Shown: piece after piece, positions 1-8,794 of the stretch
Layout: each line of letters begins with the position of its first letter
Numbering within the stretch: the first letter of the stretch is position 1
Origin: Pseudomonas syringae
Lineage (GTDB): Bacteria > Pseudomonadota > Gammaproteobacteria > Pseudomonadales > Pseudomonadaceae
Direction of reading: 5' to 3'
DNA length: 64,000 nucleotides
NCBI RefSeq assembly: GCF_000737245.1
Contig: NZ_JPQU01000021.1
Location: 50,670 to 114,669 of the forward strand
The notes under the pieces: model-generated
The model's input: only the letters and a program-made list of their open reading frames with translations
What the model was told of the DNA's origin: nothing
Database searches by the model: none
Translations under genes and position numbers: made by a program

Positions 1-354
1 GGATCGGCGTATCGCTTGTATCAAGCTGCATTTGATCGCAGACCTGACACTGCTGGCCTTAAGTTCTGGACCACGCAACTGGACAACGGCACCAGCCTGG
101 CCGAAGTCGCTACCGGTTTCGTCACGAGCAACGAGTTCAAGGCCGCCAATCCGGGCACTGACTCCACCACCCTGATCAACAGCTACTACCAACACGTATT
201 GCATCGAGCACCCGATGCAACGGGTTTGGATTACTGGAGTAACGCGGCCGCCAACGGCATGTCGGCCAGCGAAATGCTGGTGTCGTTCTCCGAAAGTCAG
301 GAAAACATCAGCAACACCGCCGCCGCACTTTATAACGGGCTGTGGCTGGTCTGA
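1..354 (+). CDS. DUF4214 domain protein, C-terminal part (5' end outside window)
   Basis: The frame is open from base 1, so the gene begins upstream of the window and only about 117 C-terminal residues are seen. They contain two DUF4214 units, one around LYQAAFDRRPDTAGL and one around SYYQHVLHRAPDATGL, and the protein ends in NGLWLV. The visible part closely parallels the C-terminal half of the next gene (410-1297), so the two look like tandem duplicates. DUF4214 units occur in secreted RTX-type and S-layer-type proteins. The terminal segment SNTAAALYNGLW is shared with 410-1297 and, more loosely, with 15564-16433, so it may be a family secretion or anchoring end. Function is otherwise unknown. 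Confidence 0.85.
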   Translation, partial: GSAYRLYQAAFDRRPDTAGLKFWTTQLDNGTSLAEVATGFVTSNEFKAANPGTDSTTLINSYYQHVLHRAPDATGLDYWSNAAANGMSASEMLVSFSESQENISNTAAALYNGLWLV

Positions 355-409
355 TCGGGCCGCACCACCTTTGCCCCCGATTTTTTTACTAGAGATAAGG
401 ACCAATCCA

Positions 410-1297
410 ATGGCACGTATTACCTTTAACCAGCCTCTCGACAACTTCGATTTGAACAAAGCGGCCCAAGCTGGCGCTACCGGGCAAGTGGTATCGACTT
501 CGAGCACCCACATTGTCTTCAGTGAAGGTAATTACAAGGCGGACTTGAGCGGCATCTTCCCGTCAGGTAATTCACAAGCGGGCGTTTTCACCGGTATCAC
601 TTATTCACTCAATGACACACCTTACGTCACCATTAGCGGGCTCAACGTCAAAGTTAGCGACGCAGCGAACACCACTTCGCTCTTCAGCGGCAATGACCAG
701 TACATCGGCTCCAATGGCAATGATCACTTCTACGCATGGCCGGGCAACGACACTTACAGCGGCAACGCGGGTATCGACACCGTGCACTATTCAGCACTAA
801 AGAGCGATTTTACCGTCTCGTCAGTGAGCACAGTCGCCACAGTCAAAGGTCTGGGCAAGACTGATACGCTCTTCAACATCGAACGCGTCAATTTTCAGGA
901 AGACGGTACGACGCTGGCGCTGGACGTCCTTGCGGGCCAAAACGCAGGCTCGGCCTATCGTCTTTATCAGGCAGCATTTGATCGCAAAGCCGACACCACG
1001 GGTATGAAGCTCTGGACCCAGAAACTCGATGCGGGTGTCAGCCTGGCTGACGTTGCCATGGAATTCGTTAACAGCAACGAGTTCAAAACTGTCAATCCGA
1101 ACACTGACTCTGCCTCCCTGATTAACAGCTATTACCAACACGTATTACATCGCGCACCCGACGCGACGGGCTTGGCGTTTTGGAGCAATCAAATGGCCAA
1201 CGGCGCTGGCGCCAATGATGTATTGGCATCGTTCTCCGAGAGCAACGAGAACGTCAGCAACACCGCCGCTGAGCTGCAAAATGGCATTTGGATGTAA
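410..1297 (+). CDS. DUF4214 domain protein with short RTX-like segment (295 aa)
   Basis: The ATG at 410 is chosen because an AGATAAGGA-type ribosome site lies just before it and the product then begins MARITFNQP, matching VANITYHQP of the paralogue at 15564-16433. Residues about 100-135 contain Gly/Asn/Asp-rich RTX-like turns (GSNGNDHFY, GNAGIDTV). The C-terminal half holds two DUF4214 units (LYQAAFDRKADTTGM and HVLHRAPDATGL). There is no N-terminal signal peptide, which fits export by a type I system such as the one at 37653-42137. It lies 55 nt after the partial paralogue and is probably co-transcribed with it. A perfect 11-bp hairpin follows at 1318-1347. The product is inferred to be a secreted surface-associated protein. 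Confidence 0.82.
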   Translation: MARITFNQPLDNFDLNKAAQAGATGQVVSTSSTHIVFSEGNYKADLSGIFPSGNSQAGVFTGITYSLNDTPYVTISGLNVKVSDAANTTSLFSGNDQYIGSNGNDHFYAWPGNDTYSGNAGIDTVHYSALKSDFTVSSVSTVATVKGLGKTDTLFNIERVNFQEDGTTLALDVLAGQNAGSAYRLYQAAFDRKADTTGMKLWTQKLDAGVSLADVAMEFVNSNEFKTVNPNTDSASLINSYYQHVLHRAPDATGLAFWSNQMANGAGANDVLASFSESNENVSNTAAELQNGIWM

Positions 1298-1676
1298 CCA
1301 TCGTCTCATGAACGTGAGGGCATGCTGGAGCTGATGCCAGCATGCCCGCCTCATATCAAACCGTTGATGAATAGAGTTGCGAGCATAATTTCCCCTCGGT
1401 TTCTGCCTGGTAAGCGAGCAACCCTTGGTCATCTACCCGTTTCTGACAAGCGCTTTACCTGCCCCTGCCCGAGCATCGTCATCGCCCACCGGATGAGCCC
1501 CCCCACTTCCCAATGGTTAAGCCAGGCGGGCAGAGTTTCGGCACCTTGAATGCCGCTAGCGGCGCGGTCCCTGTTAAACTCGCCCACTCGCGTCAGCTTA
1601 CCGATCCGGGTAAGCCGCCTCACCTTCAACTCATAGATTGCTCGCCGCGCCGGCGCAGACAGGTAAGCTCGACTTC
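1298..1676 (+). other. Intergenic region with hairpin and repeated 14-nt element
   Basis: No gene is supported here. A perfect 11-bp stem (GGGCATGCTGG against CCAGCATGCCC, loop 8 nt) lies at 1318-1347 just past the stop at 1297. It could end transcription or stabilise mRNA but has no T-run. The 14-nt word CCTGTTAAACTCGC at 1570-1583 recurs exactly at 2920-2933 before rmd, with looser similarity continuing downstream. Its role is unknown. The AGGTAAG stretch near 1660 may serve as ribosome site for the glycosyltransferase at 1677. Confidence 0.5.
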
Positions 1677-2843
1677 ATGAAGCTATTGCTCAATATCGAA
1701 TCCCTCATCCCTCCGCTCACAGGCATAGGCAACTACACGTTCAACCTGATTGAACAGCTGCGTGACGATGAGATCGAGGATATCGACTGCTTCATTGGCT
1801 CGCGCCACTACACGGCTGAGCAAGCCATTGCCAACTGCATCAGCTCCAGCGCGCAATATGCTCCCGGCGCGCCCACCTCCTCTTCGCAGCTCCGCAATCT
1901 GCTGCGCAGTTGGACATTCGCTTACCGCGCCAGAGAAATACTGCGTAGTACGCAGCTGAAAATGAGCGCGGGACGGTTTCGCAACCATGTTTATCACGAG
2001 CCCAACTTCATTCTCAAAGCCTATGCAGGCAAGAGTGTCGCCACCATTCACGATCTCTCCTTTATCCACTACCCGCAATTTCACCCGCAAAAGAGAGTGG
2101 AATGGCTTTGTGCGCAACTTCCCAAAACCCTTGAGCGTGCAGATTTCCTCATCACCGACTCGGACATTATTCGCGACGAGCTGATCAGCGATTTCGGCGT
2201 AGGCGCCGACCGGGTCCGCACGGTCTACCTGGGTGCTGCCGAAAGCTATAGGCCGCAGACCGCAGAGCAGACCCGCACAACGCTAGATCAGTATGGTTTG
2301 CGGCATGGCCGTTATGTGTTGTTCGTTGGCACGTTGGAGCCTCGCAAAGGCGTAGATACCCTGATAGACGCCTGGTGCCGCCTGCCGCAAAATCTGCGCG
2401 AGGAATTCCCGCTGGTATTGGCCGGTGCACCAGGTTGGCATAATCAGGAACTCAATGATCGCATCAAGATTCTGGAAGCCAGCCATGGCCTGCGCCAGCT
2501 GTCATTCGTATCTGGTCAGGATTTGCCGACGCTGTATGCAGGCGCGGCGGTGTTCGCTTATCCATCGTTGTACGAGGGGTTCGGGCTGCCGGTGCTCGAA
2601 GCGATGCAATGTGGTGTCGCATCAATCTGCACAGCGGATACCTCAATGTCCGAATTCACTCAGGGCAGCGCTCGTCTGGTGGATCGCGGCAACGACGAGC
2701 AGTTGGCGGCGCAATTGAGCGAATTGCTAAGCGATGAGCCATTACGCAACGAGGTCGCTGCGGCAGGTCTGCTGCGCGCCCAGGAGTTTTCCTGGAAACG
2801 CTGCGCCAAAGAGACGCTGGATATCTATCGCCTCGTCGACTAA
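1677..2843 (+). CDS. Glycosyltransferase family 4 (GT-B), probably O-polysaccharide synthesis
   Basis: The product of 388 residues starts MKLLLNIESLIPPLTGIGNY, the Gly-rich N-terminal loop typical of GT4 enzymes. The ATG at 1677 is preferred because upstream in-frame codons add a segment unlike the family. The C-terminal Rossmann domain carries FVGTLEPRKGVDTLI and the donor-binding EX7E motif in PSLYEGFGLPVLEAMQCG. LGTLEPRK-type signatures are common in A-band rhamnosyltransferases of Pseudomonas (WbpX/WbpY group). The enzyme would act at the cytoplasmic face of the inner membrane. Its neighbour rmd, 125 nt downstream on the same strand, makes GDP-D-rhamnose, so a D-rhamnosyl or mannosyl donor is plausible. 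The exact linkage cannot be read from the sequence. Confidence 0.85.
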   Translation: MKLLLNIESLIPPLTGIGNYTFNLIEQLRDDEIEDIDCFIGSRHYTAEQAIANCISSSAQYAPGAPTSSSQLRNLLRSWTFAYRAREILRSTQLKMSAGRFRNHVYHEPNFILKAYAGKSVATIHDLSFIHYPQFHPQKRVEWLCAQLPKTLERADFLITDSDIIRDELISDFGVGADRVRTVYLGAAESYRPQTAEQTRTTLDQYGLRHGRYVLFVGTLEPRKGVDTLIDAWCRLPQNLREEFPLVLAGAPGWHNQELNDRIKILEASHGLRQLSFVSGQDLPTLYAGAAVFAYPSLYEGFGLPVLEAMQCGVASICTADTSMSEFTQGSARLVDRGNDEQLAAQLSELLSDEPLRNEVAAAGLLRAQEFSWKRCAKETLDIYRLVD

Positions 2844-2968
2844 AGGATACCGGTTGTGCTCAATGCTAAACGTGACAGCGAGGGGCACCAATGCCGACAA
2901 AGACTGTCTCATCCGCGGGCCTGTTAAACTCGCTCGCTTGCGCCACGGCCATCAAGGAAATACCGACC

Positions 2969-3925
2969 ATGCAACGCATCCTTATTACGGGCGCCAACGG
3001 TTTCGTTGGGCAGATCCTCTGCAAGATCCTGCAGCAGGCCGGGCAACACGTCATTGCCTTGACCAGCTCGACGTCACCGGCCCAGCAACACGCCGACCAG
3101 ACCTTGCAATGTGACATTCGCGACGCCGATGCCCTGGAGCAAGCGATCACCGACGCTGCACCGACGCACGTCATCCACCTTGCCGCCATCACCAGCGTTC
3201 CCATGAGTTTCAAGGAGCCTGTGCTGACCTGGCAAACAAACGTGATTGGCAGCGTCAACTTGCTGCAAGCGCTGCGTAACCTCGCTCCGAATGCCTTCGT
3301 ATTGTTTGTAAGCTCGTCGGAAGTCTACGGCGCCAGCTTCAAGAAAGGCGTGGCGCTGCGTGAAGACACCCTGTGCCAACCGCTCAACCCCTATGCCGCC
3401 AGCAAACTGGCTGCCGAAGCCGCGTTCAACGAATACTTCCGCCAAGGCCAGCCGGGTGTGATTGTGCGACCGTTCAACCACATCGGCGCGCAGCAATCGC
3501 CTGACTTTGTCACCGCCTCATTTGCACGCCAGATCGCGCTGATCGAAGCTGGAAAACAGGAGCCAACCCTGAAAGTCGGCAACCTGGAAGCCAGCCGCGA
3601 CTTCCTTGATGTCGCTGATGTCTGCGACGCTTATGTAAAGCTGTTGCAGCTGTCGGAGCTCGACACGCAATACCCGCGCTGCTTCAACATCTGTTCTGGA
3701 GAGCCGCGCCAAATACGCGGCATTCTCGATGAGATGCTGGCAATGACCGACGCCAACATCAGCGTTACTCAAGATCCCGAACGCATGCGCCCTTCAGACA
3801 TCGCCACGGCAACTGGCGATACCTCAGCGATGCGCAATACCACGGGCTGGAAACCGTCGATCAAGCTGCGCTCGACGCTGGAACAACTGCTCGCCTACTG
3901 GCGGGTTCAGGTTGCCACCGAGTAA
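2969..3925 (+). CDS. rmd: GDP-4-keto-6-deoxy-D-mannose reductase (GDP-D-rhamnose synthesis)
   Basis: The product of 318 residues is an extended short-chain dehydrogenase. The NAD(P)-binding GANGFVG is at residues 8-14 and the catalytic YAASK at 142-146, with Ser residues near 115-117. The segment VRPFNHIGAQQSPDFV and the later RDFLDVADV closely match Rmd of the P. aeruginosa A-band locus. Rmd reduces the 4-keto sugar made by GDP-mannose 4,6-dehydratase (gmd, 36604-37653 here) to GDP-D-rhamnose in the cytoplasm. The ATG at 2969 follows AAGGAAA with good spacing. In P. aeruginosa rmd and gmd are adjacent, whereas here they are 33 kb apart at opposite ends of the surface-protein island. A rho-independent terminator follows at 3945. 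Confidence 0.9.
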   Translation: MQRILITGANGFVGQILCKILQQAGQHVIALTSSTSPAQQHADQTLQCDIRDADALEQAITDAAPTHVIHLAAITSVPMSFKEPVLTWQTNVIGSVNLLQALRNLAPNAFVLFVSSSEVYGASFKKGVALREDTLCQPLNPYAASKLAAEAAFNEYFRQGQPGVIVRPFNHIGAQQSPDFVTASFARQIALIEAGKQEPTLKVGNLEASRDFLDVADVCDAYVKLLQLSELDTQYPRCFNICSGEPRQIRGILDEMLAMTDANISVTQDPERMRPSDIATATGDTSAMRNTTGWKPSIKLRSTLEQLLAYWRVQVATE

Positions 3926-3944
3926 CTCGGCATCCACCCCATTA

Positions 3945-3970
3945 AACACCCTGCGGGGTGTTTTTTTTGC
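3945..3970 (+). terminator. Rho-independent terminator after rmd
   Basis: ACACCC-TGC-GGGTGT-type stem followed directly by eight T residues, starting 20 nt past the rmd stop. This is a classical intrinsic terminator on the plus strand. Confidence 0.9.
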
Positions 3971-4053
3971 CTGAAAACACTTGTTAATAAACTGGTACAG
4001 AGCAGATACAATCCCGGCACAAATAAAGTTCGGTGAGCAAGGATTGCCATCAA

Positions 4054-5190
4054 ATGAATGTACCGGGTACCCGTTTCGCGCACATTGACTGTCTACGGGC
4101 GATTGCAGCTCTGCTGGTTGTATGGATGCACACCAGCGAACACTTCGTCCTGATCGCCGCACCCTCCGTCCAGGATCGTCTGCACGACATCGCCTGGTTT
4201 GCCGACTTCGGCCGGATCGGCGTGGTGATATTCTTTGCCATTAGCGGCTTCGTGATCCCATCGAGCCTACGGGCCGACCGCGCCGGATCTTGCCGTGAAT
4301 TCCTTATCAAACGCCTGTTTCGGCTGTATCCCATTTATTGGTTTTCCATCCCTTTTGGCCTGGTCACGTTCTGGTACCTGTGGGGCAAGGAAATTTCCGT
4401 GACCGCGATACTCCTGAACCTGACCATGGTCCAGGAAGCCTTGGGCATGCCCTCGGTGCAAGGCCAGTATTGGACGCTACAAACTGAGCTGGCGTTCTAT
4501 GCGCTGTGCGTCTTGCTGTTTTTCGGCGGGGTGCTGCGTTCGGCGGCGGTGCTCAGTACTTTGGTACTGCTGTTCAGCGCGCTGTGCCTGTTACCAATTG
4601 TCCTGTCATTTATCGGCAGGCCCCTTCCCGTTTCGCTAACACCAGCGCTGGCAATGCTTGCGCTGCATCTGGGGGTCATGTTTTGGGGGGCGTTGTTCCG
4701 CATTTGGTATGACAAGACACCCATGCACTGGTTTGCCCGGCTTTCGGTTTTCGGCTACATCGCCGTGTGGTGGCTGATGGCGACCGTCGCGGTCGGCCAT
4801 TACCTGCTGATCACCCCGGAAATAAAAGTGCTGCACTTCTTCGTGCCCTATGCACTGGGGGTCGCGACCTTCGCAGGTCTGGCCATCTACGGAAAAGTGC
4901 GGCCAGCGTGGCTGGTATGGCTTGGGACAATCAGTTATTCGCTGTACCTGTTCCACCCGGTGGTGTTCTACACGCTGTCGTGGCTGGTGCAAGTCAGCAA
5001 TGTCAGCTGGCTGCAGCAATGGCCGACTGGCGCCTACATGCTGGCCTCACTGGCCGGGACGATTTTCGTCTCAGCGCTGACCTACCGCTACATAGAACAA
5101 CCCGCGATGCGCCTGGGCAATTACCTGGCGCAACGCAGCTCGGCAACGCGAGCGACAGTCGTGGGCAACCCCGTTAACGAGGCCATCTGA
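4054..5190 (+). CDS. Membrane acyltransferase, acyltransferase-3 (OafA/NodX) family
   Basis: The protein of about 378 residues has around ten hydrophobic segments. Near the N terminus it has the family motif IDCLRAIAALLVVWMHTS, where the His of VVWMH is the conserved catalytic residue, then RLFRLYPIYW after the second membrane segment. Such enzymes O-acetylate or otherwise acylate surface polysaccharides, usually from acyl-CoA on the cytoplasmic side. The ATG at 4054 is chosen for its AGCAAGGA ribosome site; a GTG at 4033 is also in frame. It follows the rmd terminator, so it probably has its own promoter, and it converges on the epimerase gene with only 11 nt between stops. O-acetylation of the nearby O-polysaccharide is the likely role, by context only. 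Confidence 0.85.
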   Translation: MNVPGTRFAHIDCLRAIAALLVVWMHTSEHFVLIAAPSVQDRLHDIAWFADFGRIGVVIFFAISGFVIPSSLRADRAGSCREFLIKRLFRLYPIYWFSIPFGLVTFWYLWGKEISVTAILLNLTMVQEALGMPSVQGQYWTLQTELAFYALCVLLFFGGVLRSAAVLSTLVLLFSALCLLPIVLSFIGRPLPVSLTPALAMLALHLGVMFWGALFRIWYDKTPMHWFARLSVFGYIAVWWLMATVAVGHYLLITPEIKVLHFFVPYALGVATFAGLAIYGKVRPAWLVWLGTISYSLYLFHPVVFYTLSWLVQVSNVSWLQQWPTGAYMLASLAGTIFVSALTYRYIEQPAMRLGNYLAQRSSATRATVVGNPVNEAI

Positions 5191-5201
5191 CTCAGCCTTG
5201 C

Positions 5202-6131
5202 TCAGCGCCCCAGCAACCTGCCCAGCCCGATGCCAAGCGGCGTTGGCTCAGCCAGCATGAAACGCTCGAGCAAACGCTGGTTGTTAGCGCGCGAATGCTT
5301 GATGTCTCCCGAGCGAGCAGATTGGTAGGACACTTCAGGCAAGCCACCGACCACCTGCTCAAGCGCGGACAATAGCTGATTGAGCGAGGTGGTTTGATTC
5401 AAGCCAACGTTGATCGCGCCCTCCTCGACCTTCGCCAGTTCCACCGCCTGGGTCAGCAGCTTGACCAGATCTCCTACATAGAAAAAGTCACGGGTCTGCT
5501 CGCCGTCGCCAAACACCGAAATCGGCAAGCCTTTCTCGGCACGCTCAGCAAAAATGCTGATCACCCCGGAGTAAGGCGACGAGGGGTCCTGGCGCGGGCC
5601 GAAAATATTGAAGAAGCGGAACACCACCGGTTCCAGCCCGTGCTGGCGGCGGTAGAAGTCCAGATAATGCTCGCTGGAAAGCTTGTCCGAGGCATACGGG
5701 GTCAACGGCGCCTTGGGCGTGTCTTCGCTGATGGCCTGACCTTCGCCATTATTACCGTAGACCGCCGCGCTGGACGCGAACACTACACGCTTGATACCCG
5801 CCAGACGCATCGCTTCGCAGATATTCAGCGTGCCGATGAAGTTGCTCTGGTGAGTCTTTACCGGATCGTCCACCGATGCCTGAACCGAAGCTACTGCAGC
5901 CAGATGCACCACCGCCTGACAACCCTCAGCCGCACGCAACACCAGCGCAGCATCGGCAACATCACCTTCGATCAATTCGACACGTGGGTTATCCTGCGGC
6001 AGGTTACTGCGCTTGCCCGTTGAAAGGTCATCGAGGATGCGCACCATATAGCCCTTGGCGAGCAGCGCGTCAGTGAGGTGCGAGCCAATGAAACCAGCAC
6101 CGCCAGTGATCAGAACGGGAGCATCAGACAT
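5202..6131 (-). CDS. NAD-dependent epimerase/dehydratase (UDP-glucose/GlcNAc 4-epimerase-like)
   Basis: The product of 309 residues is an extended SDR. The Rossmann motif GGAGFIGSH is at residues 10-18, Ser121 lies in ASSAAVYG, and the catalytic YASDK is at 146-150. RFFNIFGPRQDPSSPYSGV is the substrate loop of the GalE/WbpP/Gne type. It resembles a Pseudomonas epimerase outside the classical galE; the exact UDP-sugar cannot be assigned. The start at 6131 is chosen because MSDAPVLITGG is the expected N terminus, though the ribosome site there is weak. It is the only minus-strand gene between 1 and 9900 and probably has its own promoter. It probably supplies a nucleotide sugar for surface glycan or core assembly. 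Confidence 0.85.
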   Translation of the reverse strand: MSDAPVLITGGAGFIGSHLTDALLAKGYMVRILDDLSTGKRSNLPQDNPRVELIEGDVADAALVLRAAEGCQAVVHLAAVASVQASVDDPVKTHQSNFIGTLNICEAMRLAGIKRVVFASSAAVYGNNGEGQAISEDTPKAPLTPYASDKLSSEHYLDFYRRQHGLEPVVFRFFNIFGPRQDPSSPYSGVISIFAERAEKGLPISVFGDGEQTRDFFYVGDLVKLLTQAVELAKVEEGAINVGLNQTTSLNQLLSALEQVVGGLPEVSYQSARSGDIKHSRANNQRLLERFMLAEPTPLGIGLGRLLGR

Positions 6132-6320
6132 ATCGGTAATAGCAATCCGGTAGGTGAAGTGAAAAGCGGCTGCAAACATAACATGCTGCCGTAAGGGCCA
6201 GAAGGCCATGCCACGGCTACAACATTTATTCTCTTCGTAAGAAGGTAGTGCTAAATTGCCAGCTCATTGGTTTTTTGCCTCCCTCGCTGTGTCCATTACC
6301 GGCGGATTCAGGAAAAAGAA

Positions 6321-8792
6321 ATGGCTGCTTCGACTTATTTTGATCAGGTACAGCAACTCTATATCGCCTACTTCGGGCGCCCTGCTGATCCGGTCGGGCT
6401 GGTATTCTGGGCGACCCAGATAGATACGGCCAATGGCAGCCCGGGAGCAATGATTGCCGGATTTGCGAGCTCCTCGGAATCCAATGCGTTGTACGCCGGT
6501 GTGTCCACGCAGCAAAAGATCACCGCGATTTATGTGAACCTGTTCAACCGTCAACCAGAGCCTGCAGGCCTCGCATTCTGGGTCGCGCAGATTGAAAGCG
6601 GAGCACTCACGCAAGCTCAAGCCGCGTATCAGATGCAGTCATCAGCCGGCCCTGGCGATGCCTTGGCAGTGGTCAACAAGCTGGCCATTGCCAAGTCGTT
6701 CACGGCGCAACTTGATACGCCTTCAGAAATCAGCGGCTACAGCGGTGCCACTGCCGCCGCTTCCGGCCGCGCGTTTCTGGCTTCAGTGGACGCGACTCCG
6801 ACCTCATTGAGCAATGCCACGGCCAGCCTGAGCGCCTCGGTTGCCACGGCCACCGGCACCACAATCGTTACCCCGGTAACGCCCACACCGGTTGATACCG
6901 CGTACACCCTTAATAAAAGCGCTGAAACGCTGACTGGCGGCGCCGGCAACGACACCTTTATTGGTACCCTGGATGCGAGCATCCCCGCATCAGAAACGTT
7001 CAACAAGGGCGACTCCCTGGATGGCGGCTTGGGTACCGACACCTTGTCGCTTACGGTGACCGGAGCGACGGCAAGCTCATGGCCTGCGGCGACCTTGACT
7101 AACATTGAGCAGTTGCAGATACGCGATCAACACACCGGCGGCAGCGTGTCGACCTTTGACCTTGCCGGGGTCAGTGGGTTGAAAGGCGTGGCGAGTAATG
7201 TGTCAACGGCTGCCGTCGCCTTCAACAACGTGCAAGCCGGCACCATGGTGGCGATGCTGGGCGATAAAACCAGCACACTTGGCGCCTTGAATTTCACTAT
7301 GTCTAAAACCACTGACGCCATCAGCCTGCTGTTTGATGGCGGAGTAAAAACGACTTCGGTTAATAGCGGCTCTGCACAGGCCACCACGGTTACCATCAGC
7401 TCTACAGGCGCAGCCAACCAAGTTGGACTTATCGACCTGGGAAAAACCAGCTCTGTTACCAAGCTTGTTGTCAACGCTTCCACCGACCTGACCACCGTAT
7501 TGAGCGCTAACGATTACGCATCGACTGCAACCCTCACGCTGACCGGGCAAGGTAAGGTTGACCTGGGCACAACGCTTGGCTTCAACGGCTCGAGCGTCGA
7601 TGCGTCGGTCAACAGCGGCGGCCTCACCATCGCCTTGAGCAATAACATCAAGAGTTATATCGGCAGCTCGGGCGCGGACCGGTTGCTGGGAACGGCCACA
7701 ATAGCCAACACCAGCAGCATCGACGGCGGCGCAGGCATCGATACGGTGTTAGCGACCTTGATCAATTCAGGCAATGCAGCCGCGTTCAAGAGCTTTGAAC
7801 TGCTCGATCTGGCCGGTACGGCCAACAGCGGCTCGCTGGATGTTTCCCAGCTGGTTAACTCGAAGATCGCAGGGGTGTTGATTTCCGCCCCGAGCAACGG
7901 CACCTATACGCTCGATAACCTGAAGGAGTCTGCCTCGGGCTTCGACATCAACGTGACGGGCTCGACGCCGGGCTCTTTCCTGACCCTGGGGTTCGATACC
8001 GCCAGTGTGGCGGGCAGCAGTGACGTACTCAATTACACCTTCAACAACCAGGCGGGAAAAGCCACCGACGCCGGTTCGATCACATCTCAGGGCATTGAAG
8101 CAATTACTATCAATTCCGGCGGGGTGACCTCCGGCAACGTGTTACGGATCGTCGACAACAGCGCGCAGTCCATCGTGATTACTGGCGACCAGGCATTAAA
8201 TTTGACCGTAGCCTCACAAACGGGCGGCGGGGCATCGAATCTGAACAAAATCGATGGGTCCGCCGCTACCGGGGCCTTGACCATCACCACGGCGGCTACC
8301 AATGCTGCCGGTGGGCAGGCAGCATTGGTTGTCAAAACGGGTTCGGGTAATGACTCCATCACGGCGACGACGACAGTGACCACTGGATCGGTCGGCAGCA
8401 CGATTACTTCCGGCACTGGCAGTGACACCATTCTGGTATCCGGCGCGAGAGCCCAAGACACCACCGCGGTGCAGTTCACCACCATCACGGATTTTAGTGC
8501 AGGGGACCAGCTGTTCTTTGGCAACATATTAAACGCCGCGGGTCTGACATTCACCGCCGCAAAGTTCTCCCCGGCAGCCCCGGCCAACCTGAGTGATGCT
8601 TTGACGCAGGCTTTGTCGGGGGTCTCCACCAACATTGCGGTCTGGTTCAACTACGAAACAGACACCTACATTGTCCACAACGCCGATGCCACAGCAGGCT
8701 TCAGCGCTGCGGATGTGGTAATCAAATTGACTGGCACCACCGTGGACCTGTCAAATGCCACGACTTCGGGCATGAACCTGGTATTCGGATAG
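6321..8792 (+). CDS. Large secreted DUF4214/RTX-like protein, S-layer-like paralogue 1 (823 aa)
   Basis: The start at 6321 follows AGGAAAAAGA. Residues about 1-140 carry two DUF4214 units (QLYIAYFGRPADPVGL and LFNRQPEPAGLAFW) and the rest is Ala/Thr/Ser/Gly-rich beta-type sequence without Cys. RTX-like Gly/Asp turns occur near the start of this part and again later (GGAGNDTFIG, GSSGADRLLG, GGAGIDTV, GSGNDSIT). The C-terminal stretch DVVIKLTG matches a word near the end of the three similar large proteins (17089, 19763, 24240), suggesting a shared type I export signal. There is no N-terminal signal peptide. It has long-range similarity to 17089-19614 along its whole length. It is followed after 2 nt by the unknown gene at 8795. 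The inferred role is a cell-surface or extracellular structural protein. Confidence 0.85.
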   Translation: MAASTYFDQVQQLYIAYFGRPADPVGLVFWATQIDTANGSPGAMIAGFASSSESNALYAGVSTQQKITAIYVNLFNRQPEPAGLAFWVAQIESGALTQAQAAYQMQSSAGPGDALAVVNKLAIAKSFTAQLDTPSEISGYSGATAAASGRAFLASVDATPTSLSNATASLSASVATATGTTIVTPVTPTPVDTAYTLNKSAETLTGGAGNDTFIGTLDASIPASETFNKGDSLDGGLGTDTLSLTVTGATASSWPAATLTNIEQLQIRDQHTGGSVSTFDLAGVSGLKGVASNVSTAAVAFNNVQAGTMVAMLGDKTSTLGALNFTMSKTTDAISLLFDGGVKTTSVNSGSAQATTVTISSTGAANQVGLIDLGKTSSVTKLVVNASTDLTTVLSANDYASTATLTLTGQGKVDLGTTLGFNGSSVDASVNSGGLTIALSNNIKSYIGSSGADRLLGTATIANTSSIDGGAGIDTVLATLINSGNAAAFKSFELLDLAGTANSGSLDVSQLVNSKIAGVLISAPSNGTYTLDNLKESASGFDINVTGSTPGSFLTLGFDTASVAGSSDVLNYTFNNQAGKATDAGSITSQGIEAITINSGGVTSGNVLRIVDNSAQSIVITGDQALNLTVASQTGGGASNLNKIDGSAATGALTITTAATNAAGGQAALVVKTGSGNDSITATTTVTTGSVGSTITSGTGSDTILVSGARAQDTTAVQFTTITDFSAGDQLFFGNILNAAGLTFTAAKFSPAAPANLSDALTQALSGVSTNIAVWFNYETDTYIVHNADATAGFSAADVVIKLTGTTVDLSNATTSGMNLVFG

Positions 8793-8794
8793 TC

